DNA of 36,850 bases from JBEIDK01 sp040383485 (GTDB taxonomy: Bacteria; Bacteroidota; Bacteroidia; UBA4408), in contig JBEIDK010000022.1 in assembly GCA_040383485.1 (NCBI GenBank), positions 1 to 36,850 of the forward strand, in the 5' to 3' direction. The notes under the pieces are model-generated. The model was not told the origin of the DNA. It searched no databases and was given only the letters and a program-made list of their open reading frames with translations. Both the position numbers and the translations under genes were made by a program. Numbering within the stretch: the stretch's first letter is position 1; each line of letters opens with the position of its first letter. This document shows, in pieces, positions 8,258-17,076 of the stretch.

Positions 8258-8797
8258 CTAAAATTTTCTATGACGTTCCCTTACATATGGCACAATTTTA
8301 AAGTGTAGAGAAATTCCGATTGGAAATAATTTTCTTCGCATTCTTTTAAATCCATGCCATTTCTTGTAATTTAAATACAAAAACTCGTCATCATTAGACT
8401 GAATTTTATATACTATATCATGATGGCTGAGACAATATTCACATTGAAAAAAAAGTTGTTTATTGAATTCATTAATGGCTTTGTAAATTTCATTTTTTGA
8501 ATTTTCTGTTAATGGTTTTGATTTGGAGGTTTAGCATTTACTGCGTAAAATACGAAAGAAAAGATATAATCTTTGTTTATAATAATGTACCCATATTTTA
8601 TCTTCAATTATTGTCAAATAGTCCTTTTCAACAGGTCCTCCAAGCATTCCGTGCTCAAAATAATTAGTATAAAATGTTATAGTATCACCCTGTTTCATTT
8701 TGTCAATAGAAAAAGGGTCGAAATATTTTTGAGAATAACAATTCGAAATCTTTAGTAATATGAATAGTAAAAAAAAGTATTTTAGTGATGTTTTCAT
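8258..8797 (-). pseudogene. Secreted protein of unknown family, interrupted by an in-frame TAA
   Basis: From ATG 8797 the frame gives a signal peptide (MKTSLKYFFLLFILL through NCYSQ, about 23 residues) and 88 residues before TAA at 8531-8533. The same frame then stays open for 90 more codons, encoding TENSKNEIYKAINEFNKQLF, CEYCLSHHDIVYKIQ and YKKWHGFKRMRRKLF, to TAG at 8258-8260. The downstream part looks like protein, so I read it as one gene of about 179 codons with a nonsense codon. A pair of compensating indels around 8531-8560 is an alternative, because the adjacent frame reads FVFYAVNAKPPNQN there. I do not recognise the family. It lies downstream of, and on the same strand as, the B12 operon but 136 bases beyond it. 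Confidence 0.6.
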
Positions 8798-8933
8798 TTT
8801 AAGAGTTGGTAAATAAAATTACATTTTTTTACTTAATAAATAATTTGAACATTAAGGTATAAATGAGTTTATAAAAGGTTCTAAAAAAGTAAAGGAATAT
8901 ACTTTTTTTGGTGTAACTAATTTTTTTATAATT

Positions 8934-9959
8934 CTAATTCTTAACTAGCTTAATGTTTTCTATTTCATTTCCAGATTCAATTTTCAGCATGTAAATGCCT
9001 TTATCTAAAAAAGAAATATTGTATGAATTACCTGCATTGCTGAATTCTTTTACCAAGCTTCCCTCTAAAGTATAAATCTTAATGATGCGATTATTATGTT
9101 GCAATATGTTGAGTTGGATATAATCACTTGCTGGATTTGGAAAAACTGAAATGCCATTTTTTTTGTAAGAATTAAATACAATTCCCGAACTATTGTCTTG
9201 GTGTATTACAGCAATGGCATCAAGGTCGAAGCCACCACTGGAAAAAGGTGTAGGCCAAGGGTCATTTATTTTTCTTTGCTCACTGTCATAGTTTGCATAC
9301 AAATTATTTATTGAGCCTACCACATCAACCACTCTTACATGGGTTATATTATTGAGATTTAAGTTGGTATCGCTAATGAGTTCTTGTAAATCGAAAGGTA
9401 CTCCATAGCCGCCTCTATATTTGCCAGCAAGATTATTTAATTTTGATGGGTTAATTAAATCAAAGCTACCAATTTGTTCAGTAGTATCTGTAAATGAAAT
9501 AGCTGGAAACCGATTATAATATAATCCATCGCTACTTACTTCAACAAATGCCAACTCTAAAAAATCATCTTGAAAACTGTTTTCGAAAACTGCAAAGTCA
9601 TATCCAATTCCGTTAATTATTGGATACTGAAATTGGCAAATAACAGATCCTCCATCACCCAAACTAATTACATTATTTATGTCGGCCATTCCAATAACAG
9701 AAGAAGAATCACCAATAAAAGTTTCACCTAAAGAAGTATTTGATATGTCTTGAAATCCTCTTGTTATAGTTGCCGATTTTGCCCAATTTACAATAATTGA
9801 ACTATCCTTATAAATAGCAGAACTTCCAATTTGTCCAGCAGCAGGCGCAAATTGTGCAGTGCTAATAGATGTTATCAATAATGCAAAAATGAATGTCAAG
9901 CAACATTTATGGTATACATTATTACTAAAAATTATCAGCTTCATCATCAAATCAATCAT
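8934..9959 (-). CDS. T9SS type A cargo protein in the B12 operon, unknown binding domain
   Basis: A 341-residue exported protein. Signal peptide about 1-36, ending TSISTAQ. Residues about 40-255 form a beta-rich domain with GMADINNVISLGDGGSVICQ, YDFAVFENSF, FVEVSSDGLYYNRFPA and THVRVVDVVGSI; this resembles surface proteins seen in Bacteroidota cobalamin-uptake loci, but I cannot name the domain. Residues about 267-341 are a type A T9SS sorting domain (ISVFPNPASDYIQL through GIYMLKIES). It should cross the outer membrane by T9SS and be anchored at the surface. The start overlaps the preceding gene by 8 bases, so translation is probably coupled; Met5 or Met6 are possible alternative starts. Last gene of the riboswitch operon. 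B12 or corrinoid binding is inferred from context only. Confidence 0.75.
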   Translation of the reverse strand: MIDLMMKLIIFSNNVYHKCCLTFIFALLITSISTAQFAPAAGQIGSSAIYKDSSIIVNWAKSATITRGFQDISNTSLGETFIGDSSSVIGMADINNVISLGDGGSVICQFQYPIINGIGYDFAVFENSFQDDFLELAFVEVSSDGLYYNRFPAISFTDTTEQIGSFDLINPSKLNNLAGKYRGGYGVPFDLQELISDTNLNLNNITHVRVVDVVGSINNLYANYDSEQRKINDPWPTPFSSGGFDLDAIAVIHQDNSSGIVFNSYKKNGISVFPNPASDYIQLNILQHNNRIIKIYTLEGSLVKEFSNAGNSYNISFLDKGIYMLKIESGNEIENIKLVKN

Positions 9960-10158
9960 TTGTATTCTTCGTTATAAATTCATCATTTATTTTAACTAAA
10001 CAGCTGTTGCACAAACATGAATCGAAAGTAAGTGCAATATAAGTACTTGCTTTTTCATTTAAAACAATTTTACTGCAATGGCAATTGGTCACGTCATATA
10101 CCTTACAATCAAAACTCTTTTTGCAACAAGGGCAAACTTCTTGTTCGTACTTATTCAT
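9952..10158 (-). CDS. Cysteine-rich small protein, CWC-family-like
   Basis: A 68-residue protein with nine cysteines at 9, 11, 12, 18, 26, 28, 48, 50 and 53 (CPCCKKSFDCK, NCHCSK, CLCNSC). No signal peptide, so likely cytoplasmic and probably metal-binding. The pattern resembles the Cys_rich_CWC family of short proteins, of unknown function. The start ATG shares its A with the stop of the DUF4465 gene (TAATG), and its end overlaps the next gene by 8 bases, so it is embedded in the B12 operon and translationally coupled on both sides. The family call is moderate; the gene itself is well supported by its packing. Confidence 0.75.
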   Translation of the reverse strand: MNKYEQEVCPCCKKSFDCKVYDVTNCHCSKIVLNEKASTYIALTFDSCLCNSCLVKINDEFITKNTND

Positions 10159-11159
10159 TAATCTTTTATAAATTTTCTGGTTCTTAGTGCATCATCTGAT
10201 TGTATTTCAATAAAATAAATTCCCGCTGACAGTGCAGTAATGTCAAGAGGTTCAGCAGTATTAAAAAGTTTATTGTCTATAATTTGTTTACCTTCAATGG
10301 TAAAAATTTTTACTGAAGCAATATGAATATTATCTGATTTAATACTTAGTTGGTCCTTTGCAGGATTAGGTAGAACAGACACTTCATAATTAGAAAGCTC
10401 AGCAACTGAACTTGTATTGTAATAATTTGTGGTGAAGTTGTCAATAGCAAAAAACAATGGGGTGTTTATTCCGAATTGTCCCACGCGTGAGGATTCCATT
10501 CTAAAATTCACACTATCAACATTTCCTAAGCTTTGGCAATTTACCCATGTCCAATTTTTAATAATATAATCTTGTGCATTGTTTATGAATCTGAAATCAG
10601 CCAAGTAAAATACAACTGAGTCATTTTTAAAAGTGCCGTTTAAATATCCTCTGATGACCAATCTAAAAAAGTCAGGTCTGTTACCAGTACTATCGCCAAA
10701 TGGGGTGTCGAAAGAATCGCCAAACTTCATGCTCGAATAAGAATAGTATGAGTTGGTAACATAAAATCCTTCTACATTTTTAGTATGCGGAGCATTGATA
10801 GGAATAAGATTCACTACTGAATTTTGTTGTGCCATGATGTAATTATTACTTCCGGCATATCCTTTACCAGCAGCACATCCGTAAAGATTTAGAAATGACT
10901 GTGTAGTTGTATCAACCGTATTTGTATATGCAAAACCATTTTCCCAATAGCCTCCGAAATTGCTGTTATAATAGCAATTAAAATAGCAAGAACCATTGTA
11001 AAATCCGGTATTCATGTCTGGATTTGATGAGCCATTCCAATAGCCAACACTAGGAACAGTTAGCATTTCAAAGTTTGATTCTACAACTTGTGCAGTTGTT
11101 AGTTTTGTAACAAGTAATAAAACTATAGTCAATACAGCAGTAGTAATTTTTTTAATCAT
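10158..11159 (-). CDS. DUF4465 domain protein with T9SS type A sorting domain; probable surface B12-binding protein (BtuH-like)
   Basis: A 333-residue exported protein. Signal peptide about 1-23 ending TTAQ. The central domain (about 25-245) has the DUF4465 pattern: YENGFAYTNT-like FGGYWENGFAYTN, VEGFYVTNSYYSYSSMKFGD, FYLADFRF, NWTWVNCQSLGNVDSVNF and NTPLFFAIDNF. Residues about 257-333 are a type A T9SS sorting domain (VLPNPAKDQL, GIYFIEIQSD). In Bacteroides, DUF4465-type lipoproteins in cobalamin loci have been linked to surface B12 binding; here lipid anchoring is replaced by T9SS export. It lies 25 bases after the TonB-dependent receptor and under the cobalamin riboswitch, which supports a B12-capture role. 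Ligand specificity is inference. Confidence 0.85.
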   Translation of the reverse strand: MIKKITTAVLTIVLLLVTKLTTAQVVESNFEMLTVPSVGYWNGSSNPDMNTGFYNGSCYFNCYYNSNFGGYWENGFAYTNTVDTTTQSFLNLYGCAAGKGYAGSNNYIMAQQNSVVNLIPINAPHTKNVEGFYVTNSYYSYSSMKFGDSFDTPFGDSTGNRPDFFRLVIRGYLNGTFKNDSVVFYLADFRFINNAQDYIIKNWTWVNCQSLGNVDSVNFRMESSRVGQFGINTPLFFAIDNFTTNYYNTSSVAELSNYEVSVLPNPAKDQLSIKSDNIHIASVKIFTIEGKQIIDNKLFNTAEPLDITALSAGIYFIEIQSDDALRTRKFIKD

Positions 11160-11184
11160 AAAGTTTAATTTTAATTGTTATTAA

Positions 11185-13050
11185 TTATAGTTTGATATTA
11201 ATTCCTGTTTCCATAAACCTCAAGGGCATTGGTCTGTAAGCAATTGATTCATATTCTGTGTTAAATAAATTATTTACATTAACAGTAAGTTCAATTTTTG
11301 TTTTTCTTAATTCTATGCCATAGCCAAACATGAGGTTGGTAATCCAATATGGGTTTAAGAAACTTGAATTGTCGGCACTTGTAAATCTATATCCAACGTA
11401 CTGCTGGTTGCAGGTAATAAATCCTTTTTTGTAATATAAGGAAGCCATTATATTTGATTTGTATAATGGCACATAAATGAGTTGCTTATTAATGTTGGCA
11501 TCTTGCACCGCATTTGTTTTATTATTTGTTGAGAGCACATAGGCGTAATTGATGTTTATTTTCAAGCTTAGTTTCTCGAATTTTTTTAAATAAGTAATAG
11601 AGCTTTCCATACCTCTGCTCCATACCTCCGCAATATTTTCAGGACTCCAATATCCGTTGGTTGGCAACCATATTATCCAGTTCGAAACATTTTTATTAAA
11701 TACAGAAACCTCAGCCTTAAAGTCATTCTTTTCGAGCATAAAATTAAGTTCTTGGCAGATGCTTTTTTCGGGTAATAAGTTTTGGTTTCCGCCAGGATTC
11801 CAAAATAAATCATTCAGAGTTGGGTAACGATAGGCATTGAATATTGCAACATTAGAAGTGAATTTATATGCGTGAGCAAGTTGGAATGTCTTGTGAAATT
11901 GAAGCTTTCCTTGTGGTAATATATTTTTTAAATTGATTTGCAAAATACTGGCATTGGCAATAATGCTAAACTCTTTGTGGCTGGTATACAAATAATTTAG
12001 GCTTAAGTTCTGTCTACTTTGTATGATGTTATTTACAAGAAAAGAATTAGAATTTCCTTTAAAACTAGATAGATTATAAATGAGATTGACTTCGTTTTTG
12101 GTGTTGATTTTTTTCAGCCATTCACTCTCTATAATATAGCCATACCACTTATTTACTCCAGTAATTCCAGTATCAGAATAATTTAAAATATCGTTTTGGT
12201 ATGCAAGTCTGAATTGTAATGTTGAATTTTGAAGTTGGTTTTTAGTTGAAATAATTGCTTTAAATGATTGGTCTGTTTGCAGCGCACTTGATACATTTTG
12301 CAAAATGCTTGGGGGGACGTTTCTTTCTCTTTTTGTATACCAAACACCAGTTTCTAACGAGCTTTTATTTGAAATCTGTAAGTTATTTTCCTGCATGAGC
12401 ACGAGCATTTTTTGCCTTGCAAATCTCATCTTCTCAACAGGCTTGCCTTCAATAACATAATTTCTATAGTTGTAATTGTTTTCTGAAAACAGATGGTATA
12501 CTTTAAAGTTAGAATACAACTTTCCGTTCACGAAGTTGAGCTTTAATAAATTATTAATGCCATTTAAGGTACTTACAGATGTTCCAAATTCAATATTGTT
12601 TTTTATTTTAGAACTTTCATCTTTTAATACAATGCTACCAGATGTTGCATTATTCGAAGCACTCGAATGGCTTGTGTAATCAACTGTTGAGCTTGTAAAT
12701 AGTCCAAATGGTATGCTCGACAAATCAATTTGACCCAACATATTGTTCTGTATGTTTAGTCCATGCCATAAAACCATTGTTTGTTGCGCATTGCCTCCTC
12801 GTAGGCTAGGAGAGGAGGTAAGTCCCGGCCCGTACGATTTAATTGTCATTGCACTTGTTTGGGCTAAAACATCTGACAAGGTACTAAAGTGAAAACTTAT
12901 TTTGGAGAGGCTATCAAGGCTTTCTTGTTTGGTTGTAATATAATTATGACCAGCATAAATAGAGATGCTTTTTATATGCAAGGTATCAAAACCCAAAGTG
13001 TTTTTTTGAGTAAAGAGCAAAACAATGAAACATACAAAAATAATCCTCAT
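11185..13050 (-). CDS. btuB: TonB-dependent receptor, cobalamin (BtuB-like)
   Basis: Outer-membrane barrel importing cobalamin with TonB energy. 621 residues, close to BtuB length. Signal peptide about 1-20 (MRIIFVCFIVLLFTQ). The plug domain spans about 50-155 and includes IKSYGPGLTSSPSLRGGNAQQ, TMVLWHGLNIQNNMLGQID and ATSGSIVLKD. The remainder is alternating beta-strand sequence with a receptor-type end, VNNLFNTEYESIAYRPMPLR then GINIKL. A clear TonB box was not identified. The gene is first in its operon and is preceded by a recognisable cobalamin riboswitch, which is what supports the substrate; sequence alone would only give TonB-dependent receptor. Confidence 0.88.
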   Translation of the reverse strand: MRIIFVCFIVLLFTQKNTLGFDTLHIKSISIYAGHNYITTKQESLDSLSKISFHFSTLSDVLAQTSAMTIKSYGPGLTSSPSLRGGNAQQTMVLWHGLNIQNNMLGQIDLSSIPFGLFTSSTVDYTSHSSASNNATSGSIVLKDESSKIKNNIEFGTSVSTLNGINNLLKLNFVNGKLYSNFKVYHLFSENNYNYRNYVIEGKPVEKMRFARQKMLVLMQENNLQISNKSSLETGVWYTKRERNVPPSILQNVSSALQTDQSFKAIISTKNQLQNSTLQFRLAYQNDILNYSDTGITGVNKWYGYIIESEWLKKINTKNEVNLIYNLSSFKGNSNSFLVNNIIQSRQNLSLNYLYTSHKEFSIIANASILQINLKNILPQGKLQFHKTFQLAHAYKFTSNVAIFNAYRYPTLNDLFWNPGGNQNLLPEKSICQELNFMLEKNDFKAEVSVFNKNVSNWIIWLPTNGYWSPENIAEVWSRGMESSITYLKKFEKLSLKININYAYVLSTNNKTNAVQDANINKQLIYVPLYKSNIMASLYYKKGFITCNQQYVGYRFTSADNSSFLNPYWITNLMFGYGIELRKTKIELTVNVNNLFNTEYESIAYRPMPLRFMETGINIKL

Positions 13051-13104
13051 GCCTTTTTATAAGGCCACTTTAATGATGAAACGAATGAATGAAAAAATAA
13101 ATTG

Positions 13105-13122
13105 AACACCTTTATTGGTGTT
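13105..13122 (-). promoter_or_regulatory. Hairpin between the riboswitch and btuB, possible expression platform
   Basis: On the minus strand AACACC, loop AATAAA, GGTGTT forms a 6-bp stem, followed by CAATTTATTTTTT. It sits between the aptamer and the btuB start at 13050. It could be a weak terminator used as expression platform, but the U tract is interrupted and is not adjacent to the stem. Confidence 0.35.
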
Positions 13123-13180
13123 AAAAATACAATTCAATTCTTTACTTTTCTTCCCGAAAGTGGCGAATTTTAAACATTTA

Positions 13181-13370
13181 GGCAGGTCTTCTGACTTGTA
13201 ATCTATCCTTATCTATTTCGGAATTTGTTTCGGCCTTCCCATGCTGGTTACAACACAGTGGCAAGAAAAAAAAAACAAACGGTTAATAATAACCTCAATT
13301 ACTTACAGCAGCGGGAACTGTTGCAGACTTACACTGCATTCCCTTTTAATTATTGTGAATAACAATAAAC
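13181..13370 (-). promoter_or_regulatory. Cobalamin (B12) riboswitch
   Basis: Read on the minus strand, the conserved blocks appear in order: AAAGGGAATGCAGTGTAAGT and CTGCAAC, CCCGCTGCTGTAAG, GCCACTGTGTTGTAACC, GCATGGGAAGGC, then AGTCAGAAGACCTGCC (13181-13196). The last block is the hallmark B12-box region of class I cobalamin riboswitches. It lies between a strong promoter and btuB, and should shut off the operon when cobalamin is abundant. The 5' boundary is approximate. Confidence 0.93.
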
Positions 13371-13383
13371 CTTTATGCGTGCA

Positions 13384-13412
13384 CAAATGTATTATTATTG
13401 AGGAGAATCAAA
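13384..13412 (-). promoter_or_regulatory. Promoter of the cobalamin operon
   Basis: On the minus strand TTTG (13409-13412) and TACATTTG (13384-13391) are separated by 17 bases, an exact consensus match. Transcription would begin near 13376, just upstream of the riboswitch and 8 bases after the upstream M23 peptidase gene ends, which gives the B12 operon its own start. Confidence 0.65.
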
Positions 13413-13419
13413 AAAATAA

Positions 13420-15168
13420 TTAAAATGTTTTTTGTATGCTATTTGAATTACCTTTTTGGTCAATTACGGTAAGTTTAAATTCATGAGGAAGTTCATCGTT
13501 GTAATTATCTTCAAATGTATATATGAGCATACCGTTCTTATAGTCGTATTCCATTAAAATCCACTTATTGTCAATGCTTCCACGATATGACTTTATTCCT
13601 GAAAGATTATCAGAAACCTTAACAATGATATTTCTTGTTTTCGCATTAATTTTATCAATAACTACTTTACTTATAGTAGGTTTAATTGTATCGATGGCAA
13701 TTGTAAAGTATCCAAAGCTTTTCAAATTTGACTCTACCATATTAGTAGTTTCATTAAATTTTCCTCCTTCAGCAGAAATACTTCCATTTGCATTGATTGA
13801 GGCAATAAGCAGATAAGGTTGTAATTTTTTTGTAATTTTTTTTTGAACTTTTATCTTTAAATTGTATGGTATTAAAAGTCCTTCATCTTCTCGATGAACT
13901 TTATAAATTGGAGAATAATATTTTGTATTCGATTCTATATTATACTCGAAATTAATGTCGTTTTGAATAGCACCTTTAGGAACATGAACATAAATACCAT
14001 CCCTATTAAAATTATTATCAATGTTATAATAGAAAAAATCTTGAGAGGCCTTTATTAATTTTTCTTTTTTTGAAATTGAGTACTCATGGCTTTGCACTAT
14101 AAAAAGTAAAGTGTTTGAATTGTTATGGACATCTTCAACCACTATTTTTATTAAATGTATACTATCATCACTGAAATTGAAAATGCCTCTTGTTTTATTC
14201 GTTTGGTAACATGGGAATTTATTATTTGGTTCTACAAAACATTTCTGCAATTTGATGCCAAATTTATTTTTAAACTGATAATCTATATGGGCATTAATAT
14301 TCCTTGTTTGGTCAAAAGCAAAAGAGTTTATTTTATATTGATACTGTAGAATATTATCAATAAATAATTGTATTGAGTAAGTCCCATTTTTACCCGCATT
14401 GTCATTTTCTTCATCATTAGTTTCAATTGCAAAACCAATGTTGCCAGAAACATCAATAGGGTTTTGGTTTGCCATACTCAAATTGCCTCTATCAACTTTT
14501 ACATCAAATATTTTTCTTTCATTTTCATTTTCTACTAATGAATTACTATTTAAGGGGTAAATTGCAATCTTATATATCTCTGGCTTTACGGTATCTGGAA
14601 CAGAAAACCCATTTAAAAGCGGGTTTTTTGTCCATTCAGTTTTATCATCTCTAATTTCGAAATGTAAATGCGGAGCTTCAGAACCTCCGGTATTTCCTGA
14701 TAAAGCTATTGTGTCTCCTTTGATAATTGGCAAATCTAATTTGTTCGGAAATAAATCAATCTCAAATGATTCTATCTTATATTGTTCAGCCCTTATGAAT
14801 GAAGTAATTTTATTACTGTACGATTTTAAATGTCCGTAAACACTTACTTGTCCATTTTTATGGGTTATATACAAGGCATTGCCATAACCAAATGCCGAAA
14901 CTTTTATTCGTGATACATAACCATCGGCAACGGCGTAAATTATTTTGCCTTCTTCGCCACCAGTTCTAATATCAATACCACTATGAAAATGATTATTGCG
15001 TAACTCGCCGAAATTGCCGCTCAGGCTTATTGGATAATCAATTGGACTTCTATAAAATGAACTGTCGCTGTTTTGCGAAAAAACCTTACTTAGGCTTATT
15101 ATTATTATATAGCATGTAAGTAGAATTCTCAATTTATTTAGGGTCAAAAATTGGTTCAAAACTTTCAA
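13420..15168 (-). CDS. M23 family metallopeptidase (LytM domain) with long C-terminal beta region
   Basis: Zinc endopeptidase likely acting on peptidoglycan cross-bridges in the envelope. 582 residues. Signal peptide ends near residue 32 (SKVFSQN). The LytM domain occupies about 40-190: HSGID at 62-66 gives the His-x3-Asp zinc ligands, YGHL at 111-114 supplies His113, and HLHFE at 167-171 supplies the HxH motif, so the active site is complete. Residues about 195-582 are beta-rich with TKPTISKVVIDKINAK-like repeats and no domain I can name. The ATG start overlaps the upstream gene by 35 bases; an in-frame TTG at 15132-15130, one base after the upstream stop, would give a compact signal peptide (LRILLTCYIIIISLSKVFSQ) and is a good alternative start. 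Confidence 0.85.
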   Translation of the reverse strand: MKVLNQFLTLNKLRILLTCYIIIISLSKVFSQNSDSSFYRSPIDYPISLSGNFGELRNNHFHSGIDIRTGGEEGKIIYAVADGYVSRIKVSAFGYGNALYITHKNGQVSVYGHLKSYSNKITSFIRAEQYKIESFEIDLFPNKLDLPIIKGDTIALSGNTGGSEAPHLHFEIRDDKTEWTKNPLLNGFSVPDTVKPEIYKIAIYPLNSNSLVENENERKIFDVKVDRGNLSMANQNPIDVSGNIGFAIETNDEENDNAGKNGTYSIQLFIDNILQYQYKINSFAFDQTRNINAHIDYQFKNKFGIKLQKCFVEPNNKFPCYQTNKTRGIFNFSDDSIHLIKIVVEDVHNNSNTLLFIVQSHEYSISKKEKLIKASQDFFYYNIDNNFNRDGIYVHVPKGAIQNDINFEYNIESNTKYYSPIYKVHREDEGLLIPYNLKIKVQKKITKKLQPYLLIASINANGSISAEGGKFNETTNMVESNLKSFGYFTIAIDTIKPTISKVVIDKINAKTRNIIVKVSDNLSGIKSYRGSIDNKWILMEYDYKNGMLIYTFEDNYNDELPHEFKLTVIDQKGNSNSIQKTF

Positions 15169-16990
15169 TTATTAAATTATCAATGAGTATTTCATTGTGT
15201 CCATGATTCCAAAAATAGGTTACAAAATTATCATTGATATCTCTAACTTCTGGCGTTAAAATATAAAATTCATAATGATTCCATTTTTTAGAAGTACTAT
15301 CGAAATTATTGATTGAATTTAATTCTCTATTGAAGTAATAATAAGCTTTTTCATCATGTTCAAAGTGTTCAACAAGTGAAAAATTATTCTTATTGAATTC
15401 GTTTTTGAATTGACAGTCAAAGGATATTTTAACATATGAATGTGTTTTATTCGTTAATTCAGAATAGGGAATTTTTATTGGGTTTGTGAATTCTGCAACA
15501 CTATCTATTTTAAAGTAACTTCTTTTATTTTCGCTTAACAAACCAATACTAAAATACATATCAGTAAAATCGAAGCTGTTTTGATAAATCCTTTTTTTTG
15601 TATATTTCTTACTTCTATTAATTGTATTAATGTATTTAGCACCTCTTGGAATTAGAAGTAAACTATCATCATTTTGATGTTTAATAGAGAATAAATTATT
15701 AATAAAATGTGGTTTCGTTTCACTATCGAAGTGTAGTATCGCATTATCGAATTGCCACATTCTAAAAACATTCCATGAAACTAATATGAATCCAATAGAA
15801 TAAAATAAAAACTTTTTAAATAAATTTGAACGTTGTATATTTTGAATAAAAAATCCTAATGGGATAGCAAGAATAGGATAAGTATCAACCATTGTTCTCT
15901 GTCCATAGCTTGCGGCATACCACCAACAAGTCCAAGATGATAATAGATAAGTATTTATGAGAATAAATAAGATGAGGGTATTTGTTGTTTTCCAATTTTC
16001 TTTTTTCATATAATAAATACCTACTATAGAAAATAACATAAGAGGTGAGTAAAGAAGCCATCCTTTTCTAAAACTAAATAAGAAATTGAAGGTGTGTGGA
16101 TTAAGCAAATCCAATCCTTCACCTGGATTATCATAACCTTGATAGAGGAATTGCTCTGTAACATATTTCCAATATATTATTTGAGGCAAAATCGCAATCA
16201 ATAAGCTCAAAACAATTAAAATTATTGACCTATATTTTGAGCTGAAAAATTTGAATCGGCTGGCAATCTCTTTTAAATTAATTGGATTTATATCCCAAAA
16301 TAAAAAGATGATAAAAGCGAATAAATTTACTGGTCTTATAACTGTAATAATTCCGAGGCATAATCCGACTAATACTGCGTTTTTCGAGTTTGGATTTTTG
16401 TAGTATTCAATAATCCGAGTAATTAATATACTAAAGAAAGTAAATTCAAAAAGATGAGTACTGCCGAATGATTTAGTGGTTGAATGTAAAAAGTTTGTAC
16501 CAATTATTACAGTTATTAAAATTAGGTTGGTTGTAGAAATCGAAAATATTTTTTTTAATAATTTATTAAAGAAAATAATCCCTATGATAAACCAAAATAA
16601 GTTGGAAAGGTTAAATCCGAATTGATAAGGATATGAATATCCATCTAATGGATATTTGAAAGCAATTGCAAAGAGATGTGAACCAATAAAAAAAGGAGCA
16701 GACAATAAAGCAATACCACAAGTATATCTGATAGGATGATTGCCATTAGGTAATGAATTAAACTGGTATAAACTTTCGCTTAAACTATATTTTTCATTGA
16801 TGTTTTTGATTGTATTTAAATCTTTTATACTAATATCTTTCTGAATAAAAGTTGCTGGTAGATAGGCATAGTAGCCGAAAGAATCCCAGGTAAAAGAGTT
16901 ACTACAAGTTCTATTAATACTAAAGTTACAATCAATTGCATAAATGATTGTTATCAATAAAATGAGTCGGTTAAGTGCTGTTTGACGCAT
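15134..16990 (-). CDS. Polytopic membrane protein, GT-C glycosyltransferase-like (unassigned)
   Basis: A 618-residue protein with about ten to twelve hydrophobic helices over residues 1-415 and a soluble C-terminal domain of about 200 residues. The first periplasmic loop carries WDSFGYYAYLPATF (Asp36), placed where GT-C enzymes hold a catalytic acid, and a later loop has SSWTCWWYAASYGQRTMVDTY, a pattern seen in Bacteroidota proteins annotated as GT39-like glycosyltransferases. It probably uses a polyprenyl-phosphate sugar, but the substrate is unknown. It is upstream of, and overlaps, the M23 peptidase gene, suggesting an operon. Family level is moderately sure; function is inference. Confidence 0.65.
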   Translation of the reverse strand: MRQTALNRLILLITIIYAIDCNFSINRTCSNSFTWDSFGYYAYLPATFIQKDISIKDLNTIKNINEKYSLSESLYQFNSLPNGNHPIRYTCGIALLSAPFFIGSHLFAIAFKYPLDGYSYPYQFGFNLSNLFWFIIGIIFFNKLLKKIFSISTTNLILITVIIGTNFLHSTTKSFGSTHLFEFTFFSILITRIIEYYKNPNSKNAVLVGLCLGIITVIRPVNLFAFIIFLFWDINPINLKEIASRFKFFSSKYRSIILIVLSLLIAILPQIIYWKYVTEQFLYQGYDNPGEGLDLLNPHTFNFLFSFRKGWLLYSPLMLFSIVGIYYMKKENWKTTNTLILFILINTYLLSSWTCWWYAASYGQRTMVDTYPILAIPLGFFIQNIQRSNLFKKFLFYSIGFILVSWNVFRMWQFDNAILHFDSETKPHFINNLFSIKHQNDDSLLLIPRGAKYINTINRSKKYTKKRIYQNSFDFTDMYFSIGLLSENKRSYFKIDSVAEFTNPIKIPYSELTNKTHSYVKISFDCQFKNEFNKNNFSLVEHFEHDEKAYYYFNRELNSINNFDSTSKKWNHYEFYILTPEVRDINDNFVTYFWNHGHNEILIDNLIIESFEPIFDPK

Positions 16991-17076
16991 TTTAAAAATA
17001 ATTTTTAGTTATAATATTTATATTGGTAATCTAATTTAGTATTAGATGTTACTGTTTATGGTGTAAACAAAATTAA

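Noticed and set aside
8573..8755. Plus-strand 60-residue ORF
   Set aside because: Antisense shadow of the interrupted secreted-protein gene; hydrophobic low-complexity content only.
13241..13423. Plus-strand 60-residue ORF
   Set aside because: It runs antisense across the cobalamin riboswitch and promoter; the RNA element explains the sequence.
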